Counted from the stretch's first letter, positions 1-9,805 are shown. The stretch: DNA of 64,000 nt from Ramlibacter montanisoli (GCF_013087525.1 NZ_JABFCS010000001.1:2046001-2110000); one strand, 5' to 3'. The notes: generated from the sequence alone by a model not told the origin. Numbers and translations: made by a program.

Positions 1-1256
1 TGCAGCATGGTCTTCTGGCGCTTGAGATTCGCCATGAACTGCGCGTTGCCTTCCAGCTGCTTGAGCGCCTCCTCCTCCGACTGGCCCTGTTCGCGCGCCT
101 GCCTGAATTCGGAGGAATCGCGGATCCAGCTGCGCACCAGCGACTTGTTGCTGTTCCAGAAATAGTCGAAGGGAGCGGCCTTGCCGCGCGCGGCGGCGTA
201 GGCGGCGGGGTCGCTGCCCAGCGCGGGCGTCGCGCTGCGGCTCCACTCCACGTCCGCCACCGCCTGCAGCGCCTTGCCCTGGCGCTCCACCGCCTGGTTG
301 GCGATCTCCTGCAGGCGCGAATCAATGGTGGTGCGCACCACCAGGCCGTCGGCGTAGATGTTGTAGTCGTGGCGGTCCGCCCATTCGATCAGCCAGCGGC
401 GCAGGTACTCGGCCAGGTGCGGCGCGTCGCCGCTGAATTGCGGCAGGCGCTCGAAGTCCAGGCGCAGCGGCTGGTTCTTCAGCCTCGAAGCGCGCTTCCG
501 GCAGCTTGTGGTCCTTGACCATCATGGCCAGCACCGTGTTGCGGCGCTGCAGGGCGCGCTCGGGGTTCATCACCGGGTTGTAGTAGGCCGTGCCCTTGAG
601 CATGCCCACCAGCGTCGCGGCTTCCAGCTCGTTCAGGTTCTTGGCCGGCTTGTCGAAGTAGGTGCGCGCGGCCATCTCGATGCCCCACGCGTTGTAGAGG
701 AAGGAGACGGAGTTGAGGTAGGTCTCGAGGATCTCCTCCTTGCTGTAGATCGCCTCGATCTTCAGCGCGGTGATCGCTTCCTTGATCTTGCGTGTGACGG
801 TCTGCTCGCGGCCGATCTGCGACGGGTACAGGTTGCGCGCCGCTGCTGCGTGAGGGTGGAGCCGCCCTCGACGTCGCCGGTGAGCGTGTTGAGCACCGCC
901 TTGGTCGTGCGCTGGAAGTCGATGCCGTGGTGTTCGTGGAAGCGCTTGTCCTCGGTGGCCAGCAGGGCTTCCACCACCTTGGGCGAGATGTCCTCCAGCT
1001 TCACCCAGTCGCGGTTGGCGCGCTTGAACACGGCCAGTTCCTTGCCGTCGGCGGAGAGCACCACCGAGGGCGACTCCTGCTTGGACTTGCGGATGTCGCC
1101 GATGCTGGGGGTGAAGGGGTACAGCGCCGCCACGTAGAGGACCAGCGCCAGGGGAAGGGCCGCGACGGCCTTGACGGGATGCCGGCGCATCCAGCCACCG
1201 ACGCGGCGCAGCCGCTGCCCGATGCCTGCCATCACTTCCTCGATTGCTGCCTTCAT
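1..1256 (-). CDS. Class A penicillin-binding protein (glycosyltransferase part), truncated by window edge, two frameshifts
   Basis: Bifunctional peptidoglycan synthase of the PBP1A type, anchored in the inner membrane. The start at 1256 gives a basic N-terminus, one membrane segment (about residues 30-48) and then the GT51 glycosyltransferase domain. Visible motifs are ATEDKRFHEHHG (catalytic Glu), GGSTLTQQ and the downstream RNLYPSQ and RRNTVLAMM blocks. The frame breaks near 842, inside the codons after TLTQQ, and again near 485 after LPEARFEA; each fits one missing base. The third frame runs to base 1, where the gene leaves the window before the transpeptidase motifs. Two breaks in an otherwise well-conserved protein look like sequence errors. 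The family is secure; the exact paralogue is not. Confidence 0.85.
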
Positions 1257-1484
1257 GATTCGCCTGTCCCAAGTAAGTTCAGGGAATCTACGAAGGTCGG
1301 GCGTGACCCGACTGTAGGACGGCTGCGCGACGGAAGGGCGGCTTTCCCCGAGCCAGCGCGTCGCGGCGACTACGGTCCAGGCACCCTGTCGGGCGGGCGA
1401 CTACATGAGCTTGCGCGCGCGTCCGACATCGGAGCCTGCCGCCGTGAAGGCCCCGGGCGCGATCGCCGAAGCAAGATCACGCCC

Positions 1485-1790
1485 ATGCCAAACGCCCTCG
1501 CGCCCGCCGCCTTCATGAGCCGCCTGTTCGGTTTCTCGACGCCGGAACGACCCCGCGTGACCCGCCGGTACGCGGCGCACGTGCGGCAGGGGGCCACCCG
1601 CGAGATCGTCCCGCCGTCCGGGCGCATCACGGTGCACCTGCGCGACGGGGAAGCCTGGATCACCCACGACGGCGATCCGCGCGACGTGCTGCTGCAGAAG
1701 AACCAGAGCTACACCGCCGACAACGGCGGCCGCATGACGCTGCATGCGCTGCGCGGGACCTGCGTGCTGGAGATCCAGGTCGACGACTAG
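1485..1790 (+). CDS. DUF2917 domain protein
   Basis: A 101-residue soluble protein without a signal peptide. The core, GRITVHLRDGEAWITHDGDP followed by D.LL..GQSY-like and ALRGTCVLEIQ strands, matches the small beta-rich DUF2917 family that is common in Burkholderiales. Its function is unknown. The ATG at 1485 is used; a second in-frame ATG at 1515 (MSRLFGF) would also work and neither has a strong ribosome site. It stands alone between two minus-strand genes. The 228 bases upstream (1257-1484) hold no other gene that I can see. Confidence 0.6.
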   Translation: MPNALAPAAFMSRLFGFSTPERPRVTRRYAAHVRQGATREIVPPSGRITVHLRDGEAWITHDGDPRDVLLQKNQSYTADNGGRMTLHALRGTCVLEIQVDD

Positions 1791-1811
1791 GAACCCGCAG
1801 AGCGCGAACTC

Positions 1812-2456
1812 CTAGACCGGGTCCGCCAGCCCGTGCTTGATGGCGTAGCGCACCAGCTCGGTCGAATTCGCCAGCCCCAGCTTCTGCATCAGGTTCGCCT
1901 TGTGCGTGCTGACCGTCTTGACCGACAGGTTCAGCTTGGCGGCGATGTCGGAGACCGCGTCGCCGGCCACCAGCAGGCGGAACACCTCGAACTCGCGGTC
2001 CGAGAGGCTTTCGTGCGGCAGGCTTTCGCTGCCGCCGGGCATGGCGCCCAGCGCGAGCTGTTCGGCGACTTCGGCGCTGATGTACGCGCCGCCGCCCGAG
2101 ATCTTGCGGATCGCCTGTTCCAGTTGCGCCGGCGCGCTTTCCTTGGTCAGGTAGCCGCTCGCCCCCGACTTGATGGCGCGCACCGCGTACTGCATCTCCT
2201 GGTGCATGCTCAGCACGAGGATGCGCAGCTTCGGCTTCTCCGCCTTCGCCAGCTTGATCAGTTCCATGCCGCTGCGCCCGGGCATGGACAGGTCCAGCAC
2301 CAGCACGTCGAAATCGAGTTCGCGCACGGCGCGCATCGCCTCGGTGCCGTCGGCGGCCTCGCCCACGACCTGGAAGTCGGTGACGTCGGCAACGATGCGC
2401 TTGAGGCCTTCGCGGACGATCGCGTGGTCGTCCGCCAGGACGATGCGGACCGTCAT
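1812..2456 (-). CDS. NarL/FixJ-family response regulator
   Basis: A 214-residue DNA-binding response regulator. The N-terminal receiver has the acidic pair in VLADDHAIVREG, the phospho-acceptor Asp in VLVLDLSMPGRSG and the conserved Lys in YLTKESAP. A C-terminal LuxR-type helix-turn-helix follows (LSDREFEVFRLL, then LNLSVKTVSTHKANLMQKL). Its ATG overlaps the stop of the upstream kinase gene by four bases, so the two form a translationally coupled two-component pair. The signal and target genes cannot be read from the sequence. It is not the narL of this window, which lies at 24338. Confidence 0.9.
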   Translation of the reverse strand: MTVRIVLADDHAIVREGLKRIVADVTDFQVVGEAADGTEAMRAVRELDFDVLVLDLSMPGRSGMELIKLAKAEKPKLRILVLSMHQEMQYAVRAIKSGASGYLTKESAPAQLEQAIRKISGGGAYISAEVAEQLALGAMPGGSESLPHESLSDREFEVFRLLVAGDAVSDIAAKLNLSVKTVSTHKANLMQKLGLANSTELVRYAIKHGLADPV

Positions 2457-3511
2457 GCGGGGCGCTTCCAGACCGGGATGCGGGCCTCGATCACCGTGCC
2501 GGTCCCCGGGGCGCTTTCCACCTTGACGTCGCCGCGCATCAGCATGGCGCGCTCGCGCAGGCCCACCAGGCCCAGCGACTGCGGCTTGCGGGGCGCGTTC
2601 GGGCGGAAGCCGATGCCGTCGTCCTGCACCCGCAGCAGCAGGTCGTCCCCGCTCGCCTTCACCTCGACTTCCACCTTGGTGGCGCGCGCGTGCTTGCCGA
2701 CGTTGACCAGGGACTCCTGCACGATGCGGAAGACGCCGGTGGCGAAGGGCTCCTCCAGCTCCAGCGATTCGTCCACCTGCAGCTCGCAGGGGATGCCGGT
2801 GCGCTGCGTGAAGTTCTGCGCCACCCATTCGATCGCGGGCACGAAGCCGAGGTCGTCCAGCACCAGGGGCCGCAGGTCGGCGGCGATGCGGCGCACCGAC
2901 GCGACGGCGGCGTCCAGCATGGACAGCATCTCGGAGATCTTCTCCTGGGCCGTCGCTTCCTCGTCGCCCACGTGGTCGCGCATCCAGATGGTGTCCATCT
3001 TCAGCGCGGTGAGCGACTGGGCCAGTTCGTCGTGCAGCTCGCGGGCGATGCGCGACTTCTCCTGCTCGCGCACTCCGGCGGATTCGGCCGCGAAGGACGC
3101 GAGCTCCTCGCGCGCGCGCACCCGCTCGGTCACGTCGCGCAGGATCACGGTGTAGAGCTTGCCCTCGGGCGTCTGCAACTGCGAGATCGACGCGTCGATC
3201 GGGAATTCGGTGCCGTCCTTGCGCAGCGCGTACAGGACGGTGTTGTCCCCCATGCGGCGCGAGGTGGTGCCGGTGGCCCCGAAGCGGCGGACCTGCTGGT
3301 TGTGGCCGCCCCGGTAGCGCTCCGGGATCAGCAGGTCCAGGGGCTTGCCCTGCACTTCGCTGCCGGTCCAGCCGAACATCTTCTCGGCGGCGCGGTTGTA
3401 CATGACGACCCGCTGGGAATCGTCCACGCTGATGATCCCGTCCATCGCGGAATCCAGCAGGCCCACCAGGCGTGCGGCGGCGTTGGCGTCAGTGAGGAGG
3501 GACAGCGGCAC
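2453..3511 (-). CDS. PAS-domain sensor histidine kinase (HisKA_3 type)
   Basis: A 352-residue cytoplasmic kinase without membrane segments. An N-terminal PAS domain (about residues 12-130; DSAMDGIISVDDSQRV, ILRDVTERVRAREE) is followed by a HisKA_3 dimerisation domain with the phospho-His in SRIARELHDELAQSL. A HATPase domain follows (NVGKHARATKVEV, DDGIGFRP, GLVGLRERA). It is the partner of the overlapping response regulator at 1812-2456. No heme or iron-sulfur signature is visible in the PAS domain, so the stimulus is unknown. Confidence 0.9.
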   Translation of the reverse strand: MPLSLLTDANAAARLVGLLDSAMDGIISVDDSQRVVMYNRAAEKMFGWTGSEVQGKPLDLLIPERYRGGHNQQVRRFGATGTTSRRMGDNTVLYALRKDGTEFPIDASISQLQTPEGKLYTVILRDVTERVRAREELASFAAESAGVREQEKSRIARELHDELAQSLTALKMDTIWMRDHVGDEEATAQEKISEMLSMLDAAVASVRRIAADLRPLVLDDLGFVPAIEWVAQNFTQRTGIPCELQVDESLELEEPFATGVFRIVQESLVNVGKHARATKVEVEVKASGDDLLLRVQDDGIGFRPNAPRKPQSLGLVGLRERAMLMRGDVKVESAPGTGTVIEARIPVWKRPA

Positions 3512-3538
3512 TGGGAGTCGTCCTTGGCATCTCCCAAA

Positions 3539-3859
3539 TTACAGCACAACCTCAGGCGTGGAGCACATCCCCTTCCGATCGGGGGCATCCTGGCGCGGGT
3601 GGAAGGAGTAATCGCAGCAGCACCCGGCCTCCTGGGCTTGCAGCACCGAATGCACGAAGCCGAGATCCTCCATGGCGGCCGCGAAGGCCTTGACCTGCGC
3701 ATGGCTCTCCAGCATGGCCGAAGCGAGCAGCTCGCCCCGGTCGTCGCGCACGCCCACGGTCCATGGGCCGTCGTCGCTGCCGGCCACCTGCTTCGCGCGC
3801 TCGAGGGCCACGCACATGCCCTGGAAAGGAAGGTTGGGGGATTCGATGACATGCTTCAT
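3539..3859 (-). CDS. Hypothetical protein, 106 aa
   Basis: A small soluble protein starting MKHVIESPNLPFQGM at 3859. The open frame continues upstream to 3931, but this ATG looks the most natural start. The middle reads as a compact alpha/beta fold (GPWTVGVRDDRGELLASAML). The C-terminal part has three consecutive cysteines (AGCCCDYSFHPR). I recognise no family and do not assign a function. It lies just upstream of the PAS kinase on the same strand, separated by 27 bases, and is divergent from the gene at 4024. Confidence 0.5.
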   Translation of the reverse strand: MKHVIESPNLPFQGMCVALERAKQVAGSDDGPWTVGVRDDRGELLASAMLESHAQVKAFAAAMEDLGFVHSVLQAQEAGCCCDYSFHPRQDAPDRKGMCSTPEVVL

Positions 3860-4023
3860 CCTAGGCACCGGACGCAATGGCTCGGGTAGGAGGCCATCCA
3901 GGGTGCTTGTCCACGCCAGCGTGACGCCCACGTCCTACACCCCTGGCCGTGCGGCCCTGACACCTTGCGGGGAACCCGAAAGCCAGACTGCCTTGCCAAT
4001 CCGGACCTTTCAGGAAGACCGCA

Positions 4024-4773
4024 GTGCTCGCCATCGAAGATCCGATCGTCACACCCGCCGGGGCCGCGCCGCCGCTTGCCATGGATGCCGCGCCGCAGCG
4101 CCAGCGCAGCCTCGCGCGCGCCGCGCAGCACGACATCCTGCGCCGGCTCGCGCCCCCGCTGCGGCACGACATGGTGGTGCACCTGCAGTCGCTGGGCATG
4201 ATGGCCGAGGCCCTGAGCGCGCGCATGGAACGCGGTGCGGTGGCGTCCGACGACCTGGGCGGCTCGGTCTCCAAGCTGAACCGCCTGTCGCGCCAGGCCG
4301 TGGCCCGCTGCCTCGAGGTCTGCACGTGGATGGAGCCCTCCGAAGACGACAACGCACGCCTGGCCGAGGGCGTCACCGAAGTGGTCCGCCTGCTTTCGAC
4401 CAGCCTGAACTTCCGCGGCTTCGACCTGCGCACGGACCTGGGCGAAGGCGAGCTCGAGGTCTCGCGCAGCGCGCTGCGCTACCTGCTCGCCGCCGCCATC
4501 CTGGCGCTCACCGATGCGGCGCCCGCACCGGGCGAAGTCAGCGTGCGCACCGAACAATCCTCCTCCCATGGCGTGATCGCGGTGGAATACCACCCGCAGC
4601 CCGAAGGCAGCTTCACCCAGCTGCACGAGCCGGGCGAGGCGCCGCTGTCCTGGCTGGAAGTGCAGGCGCTGGCCGCGCAGCACGGCGTGGAGATGCTGCG
4701 CAACGGCCAGACCATTGTCCTGCGCCTGCCGCGCGCGGTGGTCACGACGCCACTGAAGATGGTTCCGGTCTGA
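4024..4773 (+). CDS. Hypothetical protein resembling a degenerate histidine-kinase core
   Basis: A 249-residue protein with a GTG start. The N-terminal half has an HDILRRLAPPLRHDMVVHLQ helix, reminiscent of a kinase dimerisation or phosphotransfer helix. The C-terminal half (about residues 120-240) has the spacing of a HATPase fold but lacks clear N, G1 and G2 box residues. This makes a kinase-like adaptor or phosphatase more likely than an active kinase, which is an inference. It converges with and overlaps by 32 bases the PAS-GGDEF-EAL gene on the other strand. It stands in a cluster of signalling genes. Confidence 0.5.
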   Translation: MLAIEDPIVTPAGAAPPLAMDAAPQRQRSLARAAQHDILRRLAPPLRHDMVVHLQSLGMMAEALSARMERGAVASDDLGGSVSKLNRLSRQAVARCLEVCTWMEPSEDDNARLAEGVTEVVRLLSTSLNFRGFDLRTDLGEGELEVSRSALRYLLAAAILALTDAAPAPGEVSVRTEQSSSHGVIAVEYHPQPEGSFTQLHEPGEAPLSWLEVQALAAQHGVEMLRNGQTIVLRLPRAVVTTPLKMVPV

Positions 4774-7225
4774 GCGGCACGCCGGCCCCGCCCGCGGCGG
4801 AGTCGATGAACGCTTCCAGCTCCTCGATCGGCAGCGGCCGGCAGAACAGGTAACCCTGGTAGCGGTGGCAGCCCTGGCGCGCGAGGAAGGCGCGCTGCTC
4901 CTCGGTCTCCACGCCTTCGGCGATCACCTCCAGCCCCAGGTTGCGGCACAGCCCGATGATGGTCCCAGCGATGGCCGCGTCGTTGCCGTCGACCAGGATG
5001 TCCTTGATGAAGCTGCGGTCGATCTTCAGTTCGTCGATCGGCAGGCGCTTCAGGTAGGACAGCGAGGAGTAGCCGATCCCGAAGTCGTCCACCGACAGGC
5101 GCACCCCCAGGTCCTTCAGGTTGCGCATCTTCGCCATGTTGGCGTCGATGTTCTCCGCCAGCAGCGATTCGGTCAGCTCCAGCTTCAGGCGGTTGGGCAC
5201 GATGCCGGCGCGGCGGATGCAGCTCAGCACCTCGTCGATGAACTCGGGATGGCGGAACTGCCGCACGCTGACGTTGACGGAAATGCTCAGGTGGGCGCGG
5301 TCCGGCCGCCTGGCCCAGACCGCAAGCTGCGCGCAGGCCGCCTCCAGCACCCAGTGGCCGATCGGGATGATCAGCGAAGTCTCTTCGGCGGTGGGGATGA
5401 ATTCGGCAGGACCGACGATTCCACGCTCGGGATGCTCCCAGCGCAGCAGCGCTTCGACGCCGCTCATGTTGCCGTCCATGCCCACCTGCGGCTGGTATTC
5501 GACCTTCAGGTGGTTCTCGCGCCAGGCCTGGCGCAGGTCGGTCGCCAGGGTCGCGTTCGCCGTGGCCACGGCCTGCATCTCGGGATCGAAGAAGCGCACG
5601 GCGTTGCGGCCGGCCGCCTTGGCCTGGTACATGGCCAGGTCCGCCTGCTTCAGCAGTTCGTTGACGCTGGACGGATTCCTGCCGAACAGCGTCACGCCGA
5701 TGCTGCAGGTGCTGTGATGCAGGTACCCGGGCAGCACGTAGGGTTCGCCCAGCCCGTCGAGGATGCGCTGGCTGACCACCTGCGCCGCGGTCAGCGGATC
5801 GAGCGGTTTTTCCGCGGTGTTCTCCAGCAGCACCACGAATTCGTCGCCTCCGAGCCGCGCGACCAGGTCGCCCTTGGCCACGCAGTTGCGCAGCCGCCGC
5901 GCCACCTGCTGCAGCAGCAGGTCGCCCTTCTGGTGGCCCAGGGTGTCGTTCAGCACCTTGAAATTGTCCAGGTCGATGAACATCAACGCGCCGTCTTGCA
6001 CCTCGCCGCCTTCGTCCACCGCGCGGTTCAGGCGGTCCAGCAGCATCTGGCGGTTGGGCAGCTGCGTGAGCGGGTCGTAGAAGGCCAGGTACTGGATCTT
6101 CTCCTCGTCGCGCTTGCGCTCGGTGATGTCGCGGCCGACCGCCACCCAGTGCGTGAGGCGCCGCGTATCGTCCCAGACCGGCGACACGTCGAGGTCCACC
6201 CAGTAGGGTTCGCCCGCCTTCGTGTAGTTGATCAGGTCCACGCGCACGCGCTCCCACTGCTCCAGCGCGGCGCGGATGCGATCGAGCTGCGCGCGCTGCG
6301 TGTCCGGCCCCTGCAGCAGGCGCGGCGACTGGCCGATCACCTCCTCGCGCGAATAGCCGGTGCGCCGCTCGAAGGCCTCGTTGACGAACACGATGCGCGG
6401 CCCCGGGCTGCGGAAGGGCGCCGCCTCCGTGATGATCACGATGTCGTTCAGGCGGGCGATGCTGCCCTCCAGCAGCGTCAGGTGCTGCTGCGCCCGCCGC
6501 CGCGCCGACACGTCGCGCAGGTGCAGCGCCAGGCCCGCGCCGAAAGGAAAGCCGCGCAGCTCCAGCCAGTGGCTGACCTGCGCATCCATTTCCTCGAGCT
6601 CGATGGCCTCGCGCTTCTCCAGTGCGTGCACGAAGCGTTCCTCCAGCGACAGCCGCGCGCGCTTCTGGAAGAAGCCCCAGATCCGGCGACCGAGCAGCGG
6701 CTCGCCGGCCGCCCCGAGCATCTGCTCGGCCTGTTCGTTCGCGTAGCTGATGCGTCCCTGCCGGTCGATCGTGACGAAGGCTTCACCGCTGCCCAGCGCA
6801 CCGCCCATGCTGACCGTGTGGCGCAGCAGGGTGCCGGGCTGGTAGCCCGCCGGAGCGATCTCCTGCACCAGGCCTTCGGCGCCGGCGATGCTGCCGTCCT
6901 CCGCGCGCAGGGGCTGGCCGACACAGCGCACCCAGATGCGCCGTCCCTGCAGCGTGCGCACCTGCACCTCGATGTCGAAGGGCGTGCCCTGCTCCTGGCA
7001 GGCGCGCAGCCGCTGCGCGACCTCGGCCCGGTGTTCCTCGGCGTAGTGGTCGAGCGCGTGCTCGAACGTGGGCATGTAGCCTTCGGGCGCGCCGTGCAGC
7101 CGTGCAAGTTGCTGCGACCAGTAAAGCGCCCCATGCCGCGCATCGAAGCGCCAGAAGCCCACGAAGGCGCTGCGCTCGACCAGCTGCAGCAGATTCCCTG
7201 GGTTGTTCTCGATCACCGGGTCCAT
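4742..7225 (-). CDS. PAS-GGDEF-EAL cyclic-di-GMP signalling protein
   Basis: An 827-residue cytoplasmic protein with several N-terminal PAS/PAC segments (about residues 15-370, including YWSQQLARLHGAPEG and LTHWVAVGRDITERKRDEE). A GGDEF domain follows with an intact RLGGDEFVVLL signature (about 450), then an EAL domain with GVEALLRWEHPERG (about 592) and the SVDDFGIGYSSLSYL loop. Both catalytic signatures look intact, so it could both make and degrade c-di-GMP; which activity dominates cannot be judged. No membrane segment is seen, so sensing is intracellular. It is divergent from the receiver gene at 7386. Confidence 0.92.
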   Translation of the reverse strand: MDPVIENNPGNLLQLVERSAFVGFWRFDARHGALYWSQQLARLHGAPEGYMPTFEHALDHYAEEHRAEVAQRLRACQEQGTPFDIEVQVRTLQGRRIWVRCVGQPLRAEDGSIAGAEGLVQEIAPAGYQPGTLLRHTVSMGGALGSGEAFVTIDRQGRISYANEQAEQMLGAAGEPLLGRRIWGFFQKRARLSLEERFVHALEKREAIELEEMDAQVSHWLELRGFPFGAGLALHLRDVSARRRAQQHLTLLEGSIARLNDIVIITEAAPFRSPGPRIVFVNEAFERRTGYSREEVIGQSPRLLQGPDTQRAQLDRIRAALEQWERVRVDLINYTKAGEPYWVDLDVSPVWDDTRRLTHWVAVGRDITERKRDEEKIQYLAFYDPLTQLPNRQMLLDRLNRAVDEGGEVQDGALMFIDLDNFKVLNDTLGHQKGDLLLQQVARRLRNCVAKGDLVARLGGDEFVVLLENTAEKPLDPLTAAQVVSQRILDGLGEPYVLPGYLHHSTCSIGVTLFGRNPSSVNELLKQADLAMYQAKAAGRNAVRFFDPEMQAVATANATLATDLRQAWRENHLKVEYQPQVGMDGNMSGVEALLRWEHPERGIVGPAEFIPTAEETSLIIPIGHWVLEAACAQLAVWARRPDRAHLSISVNVSVRQFRHPEFIDEVLSCIRRAGIVPNRLKLELTESLLAENIDANMAKMRNLKDLGVRLSVDDFGIGYSSLSYLKRLPIDELKIDRSFIKDILVDGNDAAIAGTIIGLCRNLGLEVIAEGVETEEQRAFLARQGCHRYQGYLFCRPLPIEELEAFIDSAAGGAGVPLRPEPSSVAS

Positions 7226-7385
7226 GCAAGTCCTTGTGGGCCATCTTACGTTGCGCGTGCGGACAACGGGTTGACCGTAGGCGGGCTCCTACAGGCGGAC
7301 GCGTACCCCATCCGTACAGGGCGCCGGGCCGCCGGTCTAGAGTGCCAAGCTGCCCCAGGGCCTTCCCCTCAACCCGAGCGAGCGC

Positions 7386-7757
7386 GTGCAAGTTGCAGCC
7401 TTTGTCGTCGAAGACAACACGGAGATCCGAGAGAATCTGGCCCAGGCGCTGGAGGAGCTGACCTGCGTCAAGGTGGTCGCCAGCTCGGCGACGGAGGAGG
7501 AAGCGCTCGCGTGGATCGCCGGACACCAGGACTGGGACCTGCTGCTCGTGGACCTCTTCCTCAAGGGCGGCAGCGGCCTGCGGCTGGTGCAGCACGTGCA
7601 GCGCACGCGCCCAGGACAGAAGATCGTCGTGTTCAGCAACTACGTCAACGCCAGCGTGCGCAAGCGCTGCGCACAGCTGGGGGTGGACGCCGTCTTCGAC
7701 AAGTCCACCGAGATCGATGCCCTGGTCGACTACTGCTCGCAGCAATGCGCGCGATAG
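7386..7757 (+). CDS. Stand-alone response-regulator receiver protein
   Basis: A 123-residue CheY-like receiver with no output domain. The acidic pair (FVVEDNTEIRENL), the phospho-acceptor Asp (LLLVDLFLKGGSG) and the Lys region (AVFDKSTEID) are all in place. A GTG start at 7386 is assumed from the reading frame. It ends 17 bases from the convergent end of the cbb3-cluster gene at 7774. It is probably a phosphotransfer partner of one of the orphan kinases in the window; the partner is not known. Confidence 0.85.
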   Translation: MQVAAFVVEDNTEIRENLAQALEELTCVKVVASSATEEEALAWIAGHQDWDLLLVDLFLKGGSGLRLVQHVQRTRPGQKIVVFSNYVNASVRKRCAQLGVDAVFDKSTEIDALVDYCSQQCAR

Positions 7758-7773
7758 CCGGCGCACCGGCGCC

Positions 7774-8067
7774 CTAGGAAACGAACCCGCTTTCGCCGGG
7801 GCAGCCGGCGGGACGTTGCCCGCGGTCGAAGGGGCACTCGTTGACTTCCGCGGGGGTGATGCGCAGCAGCGTGGTGAGCGCGCACGCGACCATGCTCACC
7901 AGCCAGAACGCGAAGAAGCTGGCCGTGTACACGGTCTGGCGCGACCAGCCGAGCGCCTGCCCGGACCACTGCAGCTCCAGCGGGTCGACGAAAGCGAACA
8001 CCAGCAGTTCGAGCATGCAGGCGGCCAGGAAGGCGGGCCAGGCGATCCACATCATGCGGTTGACCAT
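7774..8067 (-). CDS. Small membrane protein at the end of the ccoG-fixH operon
   Basis: A 97-residue protein with two predicted membrane segments (about residues 6-28 and 45-68) and a Cys/Pro-containing tail (ECPFDRGQRPAGC). It starts 38 bases after fixH on the same strand, so it is probably co-transcribed with ccoG and fixH. I do not recognise a named family. Position suggests a role in cbb3 oxidase assembly, but that is only context. Confidence 0.6.
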   Translation of the reverse strand: MVNRMMWIAWPAFLAACMLELLVFAFVDPLELQWSGQALGWSRQTVYTASFFAFWLVSMVACALTTLLRITPAEVNECPFDRGQRPAGCPGESGFVS

Positions 8068-8105
8068 CGGTTCCCTTTCTCCTTGTGCTGCGGGGCGCGC
8101 CGCTT

Positions 8106-8366
8106 TCAGGGCGCCACCGGCGTTGCCGCGTGGTTGCGTCCCTGAAGCGCCGGCAGCTGGCTCTTGTCGCGCGCCGCGAGCGTCTTGTTGATCTCGATGC
8201 CGCGCTTGTAGTAGTCGGCCGCGACCACCGGGTCGGCGCTGCGCACCGCGATCACCGTGGTGGCGATGCCCGCGAGGATCACGGCCACGGGCCCCGCGAT
8301 CAGCAGCCACACGTGGCCGTGCTTCCACCAGGGAGCGCCATCGCGCGTCGGGGCTTCGGGGTTCAT
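8106..8366 (-). CDS. fixH: FixH-like cbb3 oxidase assembly protein (short form)
   Basis: An 86-residue protein with one membrane anchor (about residues 14-38, HGHVWLLIAGPVAVILAG). The short periplasmic stretch DPVVAADYYKRGIEINKTL is the recognisable FixH signature. Classical FixH is about 150-170 residues, so this is a reduced form. It follows ccoG by 16 bases and is followed by another small membrane gene. FixH is needed with the CcoI copper pump for assembly of the cbb3 oxidase. Confidence 0.72.
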   Translation of the reverse strand: MNPEAPTRDGAPWWKHGHVWLLIAGPVAVILAGIATTVIAVRSADPVVAADYYKRGIEINKTLAARDKSQLPALQGRNHAATPVAP

Positions 8367-8382
8367 GGAGGTCTCCTTCACT

Positions 8383-9805
8383 TCAGCGGGGCACGAGGAA
8401 CACCGACTTCTCGCGCACGTGGGCTTCGGCGCCCGTGCTGACGATGTCGAAATGGATGGGATGGGAGCCGGGCGCGGCCGTGTGCCGTAGGGCAGCTGCA
8501 GGCGCACCGCGACCCAGCGGGATTCGGCGGGGCCCACGTCGACCTCGCGCTCCGAGGCCACGGCCAGGCCTTCCAGGCCGTCGGCCGTGATGCGGTAGCG
8601 CTGCGGCGCCTCGGTCGCGTTCATCACCTGCAGCCGGTACACGTTCTCCAGCTTGCCGCCGGCCACGATGCGCGAAAGCGCGGCGCGATCGCGCACCACG
8701 TCCACCTTCAGCGGCGTGCGCAGGGCCAGGCTGAACATCATGCCGGCCGTGAGCGCCAGCAGGACCGAGCCGTACACCAGCACGCGCGGCCGCAGCACGC
8801 GCTTGAGGATGAAGTCGCGCCCGGCGCCGCCGGTCTTCACGGCGTGCTGCGTGGTGAAGCGGATCAGCCCGCGCGGATAGTTCATCTTGTCCATCACGCC
8901 GTCGCACACGTCCACGCAGGCCGCGCAGCCGATGCACTCGTACTGCAGGCCCTTGCGGATGTCGATGCCGGTGGGGCAGACCTGCACGCACAGCTCGCAG
9001 TCGATGCACGAGCCCAGGCCCATGGCCTGGAAGTCCTGCTTGCGCCCGCGGGTGCCGCGCGGCTCGCCGCGGCGCGTGTCGTAGCTGACGATCAGCGTGT
9101 CCTTGTCGAACATCGCGCTCTGGAAGCGCGCGTAGGGGCACATGTACTTGCAGACCTGCTCGCGCATGAAGCCGGCGTTGCCGTAGGTGGCGAAGCCGTA
9201 GAACAGCACCCAGAACCATTCCCAGGGGCCGAAGTTGAGCGTGAACGACTCGGCCCACAGCTGCTGCACCGGCGTGAAGTAGCCCACGAAGGTGAAGCCG
9301 GTCCACAGCGCCAGCGCGACCCACAGGAACTGCTTGAGCGCCTTCTTGCCGAACTTGCCGGCGGACAGGGGGCGGCATCGAGCTTGATGCGCTGGTTGCG
9401 GTCGCCCTCCACCAGCTTCTCGATCCACAGGAACATCTCGGTGTAGACCGTCTGCGGGCAGGCGAAACCGCACCACAGGCGCCCCGCCACCGCGGTGAAC
9501 AGGAACAGCGACAGCGCGCTCACCACCAGCAGCCCTGTCAGGTAGATGAAGTCCTGCGGGTACAGCACGTAGCCGAAGATGTAGAAGCGGCGCGCCGCCA
9601 GGTCGAACAGCACCGCCTGGCGCTCGCCCCACTGCAGCCACGGCAGGCCGTAGAAGATGATCTGGGTGAGCCACACGAAGGCCCAGCGCCAGCGGGCGAA
9701 GGTGCCGCTGACCGCGCGCGGGTAGAGCTTCTTTTCCGATGCGTAGAGTCCCTGGACCTCGCCGTCTTCCGCGGGGGTGACAGGGATGATGGGGATGACT
9801 TTCAT
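8383..9805 (-). CDS. ccoG: CcoG/FixG polyferredoxin, cbb3 oxidase assembly factor (two frameshifts in this sequence)
   Basis: Membrane iron-sulfur protein that reduces copper for cbb3 oxidase assembly. The start at 9805 gives MKVIPIIPVTPAEDG, then several membrane segments and the GFACPQTVYTEMF loop. Two ferredoxin-type [4Fe-4S] motifs follow (CIDCELCVQVCP and CIGCAACVDVC) and then a C-terminal immunoglobulin-like domain. The frame breaks in the G run 9368-9372 (plus strand) and again near 8484; each fits one lost base, and repair gives about 474 residues, normal for the family. An imperfect FNR dyad (9844-9857) lies 39 bases upstream. It is followed closely by fixH. Confidence 0.9.

Noticed and set aside
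4865-7777. A 970-codon open frame on the plus strand opposite the PAS-GGDEF-EAL gene
   Set aside because: Its composition is that of an antisense shadow, and the opposite strand carries complete GGDEF and EAL motifs.
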